Both the position numbers and the translations under genes were made by a program. A stretch of 64,000 nt of DNA from Dendrobium chrysotoxum (lineage: Eukaryota > Streptophyta > Magnoliopsida > Asparagales > Orchidaceae). How positions within the stretch are numbered: the first letter of the stretch is position 1; each line of letters begins with the position of its first letter. Positions 43,346-56,500 of this stretch are shown in pieces. Under the pieces are notes generated by a model. That model was given only the letters and a program-made list of their open reading frames with translations. It had not been told where the DNA came from and searched no databases. Where the stretch lies: assembly GCA_019925795.1 (NCBI GenBank), contig CM034300.1, forward strand, positions 70,163,021 through 70,227,020. Reading direction: 5' to 3'.

Positions 43346-45641
43346 ACTTCTTTTTAATGAAAAATTATAGAATATGGAATAGTCCACGAAATACATTATT
43401 TTTTTTAGTATAAAGTAATTTTATAATAATCATCATACACTACTATTAGTCTATTATTTACTTGAAAATAAGCATATATATATATAAGTTTATGTTTTAT
43501 AATCTTTAACCAATTATTGTGCTCTTAAAAATGATTATACAAATTAAATTAGTGTGGACATATTTTAAAATAGGATATGATAAATAAAGTAATCATAGAA
43601 AACAAATTAATTAAAAAAAAAAAAGAAAAAGACCTAGTTATCTATTTAACAGGCGATTGGCCCATGACATGGCATGGGTGTCATCCAATCAAAATCAAAT
43701 GTCAATCGCCTTTTAAATAAATGGCTAGCTTTAAAAATAATTAAGGCTTCATTTGGGACGATTTTTTTACTATTTCGTAAAGCAGCTTTTTAGTTAAAAA
43801 ATGTTAATTTTCGTACTAAAAACCTGCTTCAAGAAGTAGTAAAAAAGTCGTCCCAAAAGAAATCTAAATAGGTGGTAGACATGTAATATTAATGTTTTAG
43901 GTGTTAGGTATATAAATAGCATGAAATAAAGTGGTATATATGCAAATCCCCCTTAATAAATTTTCATTTTTATATTTGTCATTTGTTGTCAATGATTTTA
44001 ATTTTGGTATTGAAATTTTGAGGAAATTCATTTTTAAAAAAATCCTAATCATATTATGTATTAAAAATAACTAAATATTTTCAATAATTATAGGTTAAAA
44101 ATATAAGAAATATTTATTATTTTTAATACACAATATTCTTATGAATTTCTATTGGCTATTTTTGTGCCATCTTTTCTTTTTTTATTTTTTAGTTGAAGAC
44201 ATAATTCAAAAAAAATAAATTAAAGCCAGTCACCAGCTTCACAGGTGGCTATCATGATAAATTTTAAATCATTAATTCATTAACTATGCAAAATTAATAT
44301 ACTTTTTTTTAAATTTTTTATCACAACTAAAAAAAAACATTAAAATGATAAATTTAAAAAATATGTATTTTTATTAGCCAGTCCCCCATTTAAGAGGCGA
44401 ATAGCATTTAAAGCCAAATAAAAATTTCATAAAAATATTATTTATGAAAAATAATTAAATATTTCATATTTTTAATATGTAGTTACTGAAAATATTTAAT
44501 TATTTTTAATACATACAATGTTTTTAGCAACTTTTTAAAATAAATTTCATAAAATTTTCAATATTGAAATCCTTAATAATAAATAATAATCCTATTTTCT
44601 GTAACTAATTTATTTATTTACCTATTTTAAAATTTGACCTACCTTTTTAAAAATTTGTCCAATAAATTTTGGACTTCTGCTGCCTGACTCAACGATCTAT
44701 TAGAATAATATTGCACTTTCATATTTAAAATGACATCACATTAATTATGACCTACTATTGCTAAATAAAATGGTTAATATCATAAAACAATATGCAAATA
44801 AAGACTTTTATTAAATAATCTTTTTTTTTATCTCGAATAATTTTTTTATGATATTTAATTAGAATATAAAATATTTCGTTTGAAATAACTTTTGACCATT
44901 ATTTTTTTTACTGCTTTAAAATATTTTTATACTAAAAAATTATTATATAAAATAATAACAAAATCACCCCACATGAAACCTAAATCTAAAAACTTTTATG
45001 CAAATGAAATGATTTATCAAGGAATAGACTCTTTTATCATTTGAAAAAATGTTATAATTTGTTATTTACCCCAAATAATAAGTTTTTAACAAATTTAAAA
45101 TATTTTTCAACTCAAATACAAAATTTATATGATCATTAAATTAACTAATTGTTTCACAATAAAATCTTATAATTTTAATATTTGAAAAAAAATATACATT
45201 TGAGTATTTTAATTAAAAAAATTGAGAAGAATCTTAAAATTATTGAATTTACTTAAATATTAATGCAATATTAATTATTTATATATTACAAATATTTGAA
45301 AGGACATTCAAAGAATTTTTGAGACACATCCTAATCAAAATTTTGATCAATATATGCTTATCCAAATTTTTTTCCCTTAGCAAAATAAGCTTTCTCATAG
45401 CAAAATAAGCTTCCCTATGAGATATGATTTCATTTTGAGTGAAATTATTGTAGAGTATAAATAAACAAATTTCTACGAGGAAACTTGAACAGAGAATACT
45501 CCTAATTCCCTAAACAGAAAGGCCCTTCCCAGACAACAATATGCAAAGTCTAGAAAAATAAATTAGACAAATACAAAATTACTAATCCAAGCATCAGTAC
45601 CTGCTTTGCTAATTCCAGCATTAAGATATAGAAGCCAACGG
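43346..45641. other. AT-rich intergenic region downstream of asparagine synthetase
   Basis: Very AT-rich and gene-free. Holds a MITE (43752-43857), a half copy of the 37326 MITE family (43880-43955) and imperfect palindromic words such as AGGCGATTG/CAATCGCCT (43651-43716). No clear polyadenylation signal was picked out. Confidence 0.45.
43752..43857. mobile_element. Small MITE
   Basis: Terminal inverted repeats: left TTTGGGACGATTTTTTTACT, right (reversed) TTTGGGACGACTTTTTTACT, at most 1 mismatch in 20, about 106 bp overall. No coding capacity. The inverted repeat may extend a few bases outward. Superfamily not assigned. Confidence 0.75.
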
Positions 45642-45884
45642 TCAAATAGTAGCTGTAGCTGCTTCAAAATAGTCTAGCTTCTTCTCAGATAAACCATTCA
45701 CAGAAAATCCATTCTCCTGAGCTAAAGCTTCGGAAGAAGTTGATTCATATGCAGCAGTATGAACGCCGACTGCCGCACGGCCGGATGGGTCGAGACATTT
45801 AGACCAAGCTGCATCCCATTCCACTGCTTTAGCAGAACTGCAGGCCACACTTGGGCCACCAGGAACTGTTGATCTTGCAGCATT
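45642..45884 (-). CDS. ASN: Asparagine synthetase exon (C-terminus)
   Basis: 80 codons plus TGA stop: NAARSTVPGGPSVACSSAKAVEWDAAW.., then a variable tail ending EAATATI. Acceptor GAACAG. Confidence 0.95.
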   Translation of the reverse strand, partial: NAARSTVPGGPSVACSSAKAVEWDAAWSKCLDPSGRAAVGVHTAAYESTSSEALAQENGFSVNGLSEKKLDYFEAATATI

Positions 45885-47483
45885 CTGTTCATGAAAATCA
45901 TCAATCTCAATAACAAAACGAATTCTCAAATTGAAATGTAGAGGAATGAGCAGAGTTATCCATCTCGATAACAAAAACAGATTCTCAAAATGGAGTGTAG
46001 AGGATTGAGCAGAATTATCAATCTCAATAACTAAACAGATTCTCAAATTGGAGAGTAAAGTTTTAAGCATTTTAAGCAAAAAAGGTCATGTTGCATGATT
46101 TGTACTTCAATGACGCTCAAGACCTAGCGAAGACATTGGAAGCTAAAGAAGTTAGATGAAAATTTGTGTGCATACTGAGAAAGCAGTCCCGGTTCAATTT
46201 TAAGGTATCAGAACAACGATGAAAGAACTGAAGATAATTTGGCTTTGTTTGAGTCCCAGTTATTTGCCGCTTAAGTTCTTGACACATAGTTTCTATTTAA
46301 ATAAACAATATGCTTAGGCATTCATTATTTTGCATGTGCACCTTCTTTATAATTTCATTAGCAACATGGACCGGTTTATAGAGAGGTCTTATTTCAATGT
46401 CAGAGTCTGATTATTTTTTTTTTTTTTCAGACAATATAGTAAAAACACTATCAATATAACTGTACCACATGGAGCCTTAGTCTTGTGCTGTTTGAAGATT
46501 AAAATATTATGTCATAACTATGCAATTACTATGTGGAATATAGGAGATAGAAGGTCGTTCTACATTTTCCTTGGCTGAGTTTCAACCTCCAATGCCAATT
46601 TCAAGAGCAATCTAAACGTTCTCACTAAACCAATGCGACTTACAGTACAGCAAATAATCTAGATTGTCAAATAAAAGCAGTTCAAATTGTTCACCTACCT
46701 TAGGGAAAAACTTCTCAAATATAGTGCGGTAGTAGTATGCCTCTTTTGTAAAGGGGGTATTCTCAGGATACACAAAACTCGCATTATTCAACATGGTATC
46801 TGAAACCTGGAGCAGAAACGAATTCCAGCGATGTATCAGTATGTTTCCATGCATTTTTTTTTTCAGAATATAATCAGAACAGAAAAGGCAAATCATTAAC
46901 TTTTGAAAATGTTTAAAATCCCAAATACTAAAAAAAATAATAAATTTCCAATATTTACATGTTCGTTTGCATGGTCCTTCAAACCATCAATCCAGCTATA
47001 ACCAACGCCATCACTGAATTGTTCCTTCTGCCTGTAAAGGATGTGCTAAAAGCAAAAATAAGAGTATAGTAAGCTCAGTTTTAATACCTTAAAAATGATT
47101 GCATTATCGTCAACAAAACTATCTAGAAAATTACCAACCTTCGGTAAGTATGGTCTATCATTATCATCAAAAGCATTGCGCAAAATCCATTTCTCAATCC
47201 GGCCAAGATCAGGTCTAATCTGGATTTCATTGAAAATACAATCATTTCAAAGGCATGAAAATGAATCATAGATGCTGGCTTGACCATACAAATAGAACAT
47301 GAAAAATTTTCACGACTTACCAAATATGGAAAGATAACAAAGTGAAGAGAATGATAAGGTTATAAAAATTTGCAGTATATTACATGAATCTTCATGAAAC
47401 AAAAAAGATTTCAAGAACAGTGGAAACTTAAACGCAATGAGTCAACTATAAATTAAAAACAAATGCAATAAGTTTTATCTCAT

Positions 47484-47566
<83 letters not shown>

Positions 47567-50500
47567 GATCAATTAGAGCCAATGCCGAAAGACAACCTTA
47601 AACGAGACTAAATGAAACTTTTAAGAAAATGAATTCATGATAAATGAACGAGTTTAACATCTAGTAAATTGAACTTGCCAAGAAGAACCCTTGGAGAAAC
47701 CACAAATGGAGATGAAATAAAATGTTGATTATGTAAAGGCAATCAAGTATAGTTAAAGCAAGTTTAACAATAATTAAAAAGAATAATACTTCCAATTTCA
47801 TAAATAATTTCAAAGAGAGGTAAAACAAAATAGAAAATAGAAAATCTTTCCAAGAAAATTTGGCAAAGGTCAAAATATAAACAAATAAATCAGCTTTCTT
47901 TATAGCAAAGTAATTCACTTCCCCATATAAAAAACAGACAAAAATAAAAAAAATTAAAAAGCATTTCAATTAAATTTGTGTCACATGTCAATTAGCTTTA
48001 GCCATGCCTCTCCCCAAAGATATATGTGTGTGTTTGTTCATATATATATATATAGTTTAGCTCAGCTCAAGCCAGCAGAAGCTTCTTCAGAAAGCTTCAA
48101 GATTGTATTAATACTATTTCTTTTAAAGATTCAACCTTTGTATGAAGTATGAATTAAATAAAATTCAAGAATTATTTGCCACCAGAAGGGCGTCTTTTCT
48201 TTTAACGGAAGTTGTGGAATAATTCTAATAAATTCTAGTGCATTCAATTTTACAAAGTCTGGATGAGATTGGTTGGAAAGCCAGGAATTACCATTTTCCA
48301 TTCCGGATCAATATCCATTGCCACTCTGATAAAATTTTTGTCAAGAAAAGGAACCCGAGCCTCCAGACCCCAAGCGGATGTTGCTTTGTTGGCCCTCAAG
48401 CAATCATACAGATGAAGAGCTTTAATCTACAGTAATATGTACAAAGATATATTCAGGACAAGTCTTGGTAAAAAAAAAAAAGTGACGCCACATCCAACAA
48501 TGTGACGATAACAAAACTGCTAAAAACTGCAAATGTGACGCCACATCAAACAATGTAGCAATGAACTTGAACGGATAATATTACCTCGCCAAGTTTTAGC
48601 AAGGCTTTGTTAAGTAACAATAAATTACGTAAAGTCGACTTTCATTTATTCATCATTTTATTTAAAATTAGTAAGTTCCACAAGACTAAGATTATAACAA
48701 ATTATAATTTGGTTTATTCTGTAATGCACCACTAATCATCTGATTGTATATGGATGTAATGATGAAGATCTCAAATGACAGTATAACCAATCATAAACCT
48801 GCTCAATGAATTTAGCAAGTGATAATCATTAGCGGTTGTTGCATGAAAAAAAAAACATCTTAATACAATTACTGACACACCAAGAGCCGTCCAAGGTCAA
48901 GCTACACATGGAAGACTTCATGGCTACTAGAAATGACTAAGTGCAATAGCGTTGTTAGCAAACCAAATATCATTAGCCTTGTCCCAACTATTCAGGCTGG
49001 CTATATTAATATCCTTTCTGCATTCATTCCTATGTATGCTACATGAAATGTTAAATCTAGTAAATTTTTTTGTGCAACTTCTATGCATATTACACTTTGA
49101 TTTATCTTTTTCCTTCATTTATCTCGCCCATTTTATTAATAAATATTTGTTGATCACAATATATGCATCAAAATTTTTTTTTTGTGCAACTTCTATGCAT
49201 ATTACACTTTGATTTATCTTTTTCCTTCATTTTATCTCGCCCATTTTATTAATAAATATTTGTTGATCACAATATATGCATCACAAATTCAAGTCAAAGT
49301 AATCCACAATGCAGGTTGATCAATCATGCCTGCAATCCCAAAAAGGTCAACTATAGTTCGATGTGCTATGTCTCATCTCAGAGCAAATTATTATTTTAAA
49401 AATCTATCAGCTTGGTGTTTCTCTTCTAGTAGAATGAATCCTCTAGTACAAAACTCATGCGATATAAAAGGGCTGATAATAGCTAAGCATGGTATTCTAA
49501 GGTGCTCTGGTACAAAATGCTCAAGTGTGAATGGTCATAGGTCTTTCTCCAAGTTCTCAATTCTGCATAAGTTATTTTCTTTTTAAAATTTTAATATTTT
49601 CCAAGTGATTGCCCGCCCATATCTAAATCCTGTTCCAAGTTGTCAATCATATTTTCACTAGAAGATCAACCTCTAGTAGTACGGTTTGAAATCTCTTCTT
49701 GTTTAGAAGCTCTTATATGCACATGGAGCGGTAAAAATCTAGTTGAGGCTTCTTTGATTTGTGTAAGGTTGTAGAGCTAGGGATTTGACTGGTGCTTGTA
49801 GAATTTGTTATTGGCGAGAAATCATGTAGGGTTTCTGGTTAAGAGTTTTGTGTTAGGTTCAACATACATGAGCCAAGTTTTGGCTCACTTTGTTTGTCTT
49901 CAGCCTTAAGTTTCCCTTTCACAATATCCAGAAATTTTTCCAACATCAGGTTACCAACTATCTCTTGAGATTTCATGAGGCACACAAGTTCAATACCAAG
50001 AATAGTTTTTATTTATTTTATTGTATATATATATATATATAAATCAATTGAAAATTTTTTTTAAATCATTTAAAATGACAAAAATTTCTTTGAAATTAAT
50101 TATGTGGGGGATCTTTTGTCATTTAAATTTCGATAGCCTCCCGACATCCCGCCTCCTATGTAGGGGATGTCGGGTAGGCACTTGCCTTTGTTCATCTCTG
50201 CCGAATCAAAGATACGATGGATATGGGGTCTTCATATAATTTATCTCTCATGGCCAGATCAAAGATACAACGAATGCGGGTCTTGATGTGTTCTTGTACT
50301 TTTTCCAGCTAGATCTAAGATCAATAGAACACGGGGTCTTTTGAACCTGTTGCTTAAGCAAGCAAAAAAAAAAGAAGAAATTTATACATTTTAATGTAGA
50401 AATAGTGATGACGAATGCGACGGGTCGAGTGAGTAGGAATAGGATGGCTTGCGTGTGATCGGCCGGATTGAACAGACAGAGAAGAAGGGAGAGGGGGCCT

Positions 50501-53500
50501 CAGCATGGGTAAGGATGGTCGACTGGAGTGGCAGGCGGGTCGAGTCGAGCTACGTATAGGTTTGAATGCACAGGAGCAGGAGGGGTTGGACGTGTACACG
50601 GGCTGGTCGGGTTGAGTGGCGCACACGACAGCGACGTCGAGTCGTTCAACCTGGGTAGGGACGGTCGACGGGCGTGCGAGGGTTTGATTGGAAGCTAAGT
50701 CGTGTGCGTGAGACTGACGGCTACTGGTTGGGGTCGAATCGCACAAACAAAGAGTGGGGAGGCTTCGGTCGGGCCCTTCACCTGCTTCCACTCCTACGTG
50801 CGGCTGAGGGAGATGACATGGAGCGAGGTCGCTGGGGTTCCTGCATGCGACTGAGGGAAGTCAAGCGGGAGGGACTTCGATTTCGTCTACTACCGTGTGA
50901 GGGAGTTACATGAGTGGGAGTGGCTATGAGATCGTGGGTTGTGGGTTAGTGGTCAACATGCATTTTATGGCGTAAGCCTCAAAATTCAAAAATTGTGTTA
51001 AGTAAAAATAAAGGTTAAAATAAAAAAAACAGGGTCTCATATCAATCCGCTTGCTAAAGTTGCAGATTCTCTCCAGCTTACCTATTCTTTTTCTTTTTGG
51101 CAGCAAACAGCAGCTTTTGCTCTTTTTTTTTTAACTTGGACACATTCACCGTATATCTTTCCACTCATATAAGGCTAAATAAAATCAAAGTCCAACTCAG
51201 CTTCTCAAAACCCACTAAACCAACAATCAAAGCCCATTTCTCTACTTGAATTCAGCCCACTACAAGCAACTTTCCTCCTCCATTTTCTGCAATCCACCCT
51301 ACAGCAGCCCATTTTCCTAAGTCATCTATAAGCTATAGCCCACATCACCTTACCCAAATAGCCCAAGTGCTGATTTTCAGCCCAAATCACTTCCTATGTT
51401 TCAAAAGCCCACAACTCCTTCAAAATCCACTGGAAATCAGCCTACCTACATCAATTTTCCATCTAAAAAAAGCCCATACCATCCTCCTAAAATCTGTGAG
51501 CCAAAACAGCCCTATTCCCTAGTCCATTCCAAGCCCAAGTCCAACATTAATCTTAGTAATCCGTATCAGCCCAATAGCAGCCTTTCCCTTCTCTAAAGTT
51601 TGGCCCAATGGTAAGTTAGCATATTACAAAGGGGCACTACTCTCATAACAGCAAACCAAAAGGCCAACCTCAAATCAGAGCCTTCAATCTCACCAAGTCC
51701 ATTTGCAAGAACCCAAAAAAAAAAAAAAAAGGATGAGAAGTTTTCAACCATTCCTTTGTGGCATCTCGTTTATTTTTAATGTTACTTTCTATTATAATCG
51801 GCATTAACTGTTAATACTAACTAGTGTAGTTTGTGTTGATTAGCTTCTCTAGTTAAGTGGGATTAATAATTACTAGTGTCATGATTGCTAACTTTAGTTG
51901 TATATACATGCATGTGTGTGAAAAAAAAGAGGGAAGAGACAAAAAAAAAGAGAAAAGAGATATTTTCCAAAAAAAAAGAGAGAAAAAAAAGAGAGGATTT
52001 TTGCAAACTTCGAAAGCTCATCTCGTCATTCGTGGCGCACTAGAAAACCGCCTGTACACGCGTTTGCTCGCGTGGTGGGATGGGACCCCGGTGCGGCGCC
52101 TACAACGAGGCGGGTAATCACTCAAAGCCCCATTTCGCGTTCGTGGCATACCGGAAAACTGCCTATACACGCGTTTGCTCGCGTGGTGGGATGGGAAGCC
52201 GATATGATACTTACGGCGAAATATGGGTTACTTATAAGTACCCTCGAGCGAGGGGAAAACCAACTGTCTTTTAAACAGGTACCGTCGAAGACCCCATACA
52301 CGCGTTTGCTCGCGTGGTGGGAATGAAGACCACGGCCGCGGTGTCTAAGGACACCTACCATACATGCGTTTGCTCGCGTGGTGGGATGGCCCAGTTTCCC
52401 AAAATTTCCCCTAAACAGGGGAGACGCCGGGAGGCTGCCGAAATTTCGGGTAAAATTGAGACAGTACTTGGATTCAATTGAACTCCAAAAAAGAGGACTT
52501 GAACAGAATTTGGACAACAGGGAACATGTTCTAAAATGCAAATGATTAATCAAGATTTAATCCTAAATGAAATAAACTCAAAGTTGAATCTAATATTGGG
52601 CTCTAAGTGAACTTGAGTTGGCAAAGATAAAGGGCTTAATTCAAAATGGAACAATACTACAATAGATATGGACTCGAATTGGACACAAGTTTGAACTTGA
52701 TATGGACATTGCAAAGGACTTGAACTCAAACGGGCAACAAGGAATTAAACTTTAAACTCAATCATTTACAATCATGCAAACTATTGATAATGATTCAAAG
52801 AGCTCGAGTGAACTCTAAAAGATTTGAGTTCGAATAAAGCATACAGAACCATACTTTGGTTTTAACAAATGAGCAATCAAAATGTAGAGGCTCAATGAAC
52901 AGATCTTGATTATTCAAGTGGATATACATGAGCAAATTATGATGCATAGTGGACAAGGGAAGGTTCCTACATCTCATTCATAAGTAACAAATAGATGTAC
53001 ATATGCATATGTCAATAAACAATAACGCTATGTGATGGTCTAAAGCATGCAAATGAACACTAATGGATGAATATGAGACTTGTGGTGAACTAAAACTTCA
53101 ATGCAAAGTCTATTATCGAAGCAAATGAGAATCCATGGAAGCGATGAAAGACTCATAACAAGCATAGTCAATTTGCAAGCAACAAGAAGAGCATGAAGGA
53201 TATGGCTCAGTTCCAAAGCCATGATGTGGGGGTTTTGGACTTATGATAATCCATTTGCAACACTGAACTTAAGTCACCCCAAAACAACAGTCAATAAGAA
53301 TTGTGGAACAAGTGACGGTCAATATACAAATAAATACACCGGTCTTCTACAACAAAGGATTGACGTGCAGCAAACATGACAATACTAGTGAATGGTTGTA
53401 TGCAATAATAAAGACCAATTAACCTGCGGCAACATCTTCACCACTCACAACCATACAAATGCCAAGCAAGTAAAAGACTACAGTTTCTTACAAGTTCTGA

Positions 53501-56500
53501 AGTTGCTAGCTAATATGCACAAGGTAATTGTTGATGAGTATGACTCAGACAACAGTCAACATCAATATCCAAGAAAACACATCAAACTTTTTGCAAACAA
53601 AAGAAGTTGGTGGGTGATGAATACAATGCAACTACTTGAATAATGATGACCGGTGCAATCTACATGTAACCAATGTCTCCGAATTGCAATCAACGGTGAC
53701 TTAACTTTAAGAAAATACATCAATCCCCCTAGCGTATCAGGAGGTAATGGTGCAGAATGTAACACAGATATGGTGGCTATCATATGAACATATCCAAGGA
53801 GATTATAACAATGCCTTGTGAATCAGTATTAAAGTATAGATACACATACAATGTATCTTCCACAACTAGAGGCAGCATAATTACAATAAATATGAGGCAC
53901 CAGCGAGCTCTTGTAGCAAGAATATTGCAGCATCCACGCAGTTAATATCGAGATACAAACAAGCACACTGGTCTGCATGCAAACATCCATAAGCAAGCAT
54001 AGAAGATCCATCATGCATACAAAAAGCTGACTTAAGAGTTAAAGAAATGAAAGCATAGACTTCTGATGTTACTTCATCCACAAGTAATATCAGCAAAATC
54101 GCAACAAGCGCAAACATTTGCGATGTTAAAGAACCCGTAGTACACGCCATCGGATCTGCAACATCCGTGCAAGCAGACAGAAGGCATTTACAAATATTCC
54201 AAAATATCCCTCGCACATGCACCTTAGTTTGTATACACATAGGTACACATAAGGGGACGTATAATACAACCCGCAGGGCCCCGCCGAGCGTGTTATTGGT
54301 ACACACGTGATGTCTAGGGATGCTGCGCAGGTCGATAAATTTGAACCCGATCCTCCTAAGCAGGTAAATAGGAGTTGATAAGGTTCATCAAATAATTATA
54401 AAATGCCCCCAAACACCCGCATGGGCCCCGACAAACGTGTTATTGGTACACACGTGACGTCTAGGGATGCTGCGCGGGTCAACAGATAAACCTGAGTTCG
54501 GGCCCAATCCTCTAATACGAGTGGATAGGAGTCGACACGGTTCAAACTATACAACAAATATTCAGTCACGATGATGACTGAAATACTTGTTTTACAGTTC
54601 ATATTAGGCCTTCAAAGCCTCTAACAAAAGAAATTCATTCACAAATGTCTAAAGCCTACGAAATCTATAAACCCGATCCTCTATCGATAGCCCGATAGAG
54701 TCGACAAGGTTCAACCCATAAATACAAATGACCCCATTCTACCCCAATGATGGCCGTGTTGAATGTAAATCTCAACCGGAGGGGTCCACACAGATCATTT
54801 CAAATACCACCCAAATACCCAAAACTCCAAAACTCCACAAAAAATTCCCAAATACCCAAAACTACAAAACTCCACAAAAATTCCCAAAGTCCCAAACTCC
54901 AAAATATTTAAAATTGAAATCCACCCATCAACCACTTAAAGCAAAATACATCCACCCTCCGCAATAGTTTGCCGATGTGGACAAACTTGAAAAATACTTC
55001 AGTGCACATAGAGCTAATGCCTGGTCGAAAATATCACTAGGATCCATTCTCAAACAATCTCATGCCAGCAAGGACGTGGTACGAGTCCTCTAACCGGCAG
55101 TTTTGCCGCCAAATGGCACTGCAGGATAAACGGTTATGACTCGGGGCCCTCTGAACCAGGTGGTCGCCGCCGAATGACACCATTATATTATGGTTATGGC
55201 CAGAGCCCATATGCTCCCCAATGGCATCAAATCCTTGAGATATGAATCAATATGATATGATCGATAGGGCACAAAGCCCTCTGTTAGCTAAGGTGGATTC
55301 AAATTTGTCCCCTTAGACAAATATTCACCCCAGGCCTACAAGGTACCCTTGGACAAAGCAACCCATGGCTGCCGACAAGGATCCTTCTGTCAGGTTGGGT
55401 CGACTACCTCCTCTGACTAAGTAGACCAGGGACCACGATGGCCCGGGATGACGGAACCATGGGATCTTGATCGGGTCTATCGTCCATTCCCCCACCATCA
55501 GCTTTAAATGCAAGATGGTGAAATTTCTATTTTAAATATCAAATTCTCCAACACTTTCAATATGTCAAATACCTATTTCTGCTACTATGTGCCAAATACT
55601 ACGTATTCGTATCTCTACGTATCTGATTGACGACTAGCCTTAATCGAAAGTTCTCTCTCGTTAGTGGGAGGGGTAATTAACTATAGGGGCTTGCGCCTAT
55701 AGGAAACTAGAACTCAGATCATAAAGTCCTCGTAAAATGAGGGCGAAATCTCTGGGTAGTGTTTTATCTATAATATTCATCTGCCTTCCAAAATTTACCC
55801 CGGAACTTAATCCGTTAAAACTCCCCCCTAGAAAGCAAAAGTCGGGCGGAGGCCGGGGCCGAATTTTCAGAGCCCACAGATTTCTGGCGACTCCGCTGGG
55901 GATTGGTTTCTCTTTCCATCTTTGGCTAGTCGTCTCAGTATTATAGTAGCAGCTAATCAATACGTGCTAAAATTTTAAATTTTCCAAAATAATCATTTAA
56001 TGAATTAAAATTTTGAATATTCTAAAATGATTTCTCAACAAATTTATTGTAGACAGCACATTTAGCATGATTTTTAAATTTATATTGCTTGCGAACATTA
56101 TCTGCCTTGTTTTCTGTTCTGTGCAAGTCTCTGCATCTTGAAAGTGTGGGGTGATGTATCAGATTCTGATTACTAACCCTTGCCTTTCATTTGTGCAGAT
56201 GGATCTACAGAACACTGCATTCACTGTTCAATTAGGACGTGGCGCCAGTATCCAACTAGCGAATGCTATGATCACTACCAGAAATACTGGAGCGACCATC
56301 CAATTCGGTAGCGTTGACTTCCCTGCAGTCGTTGCAAGGACTGCTGCCGTTCCTGCGAACGATGCAAATTCTGAAAGGCCAGCAAGGAGACTCCATCCTG
56401 CTGGAGCCCCTACCCGTCATGCGTATCTGCCAGCGCAGCGACCAACCACTGAGGCTATTACACGCCGGACGCATCAAAGTTCTCTCTCGTTAGTGGGAGG

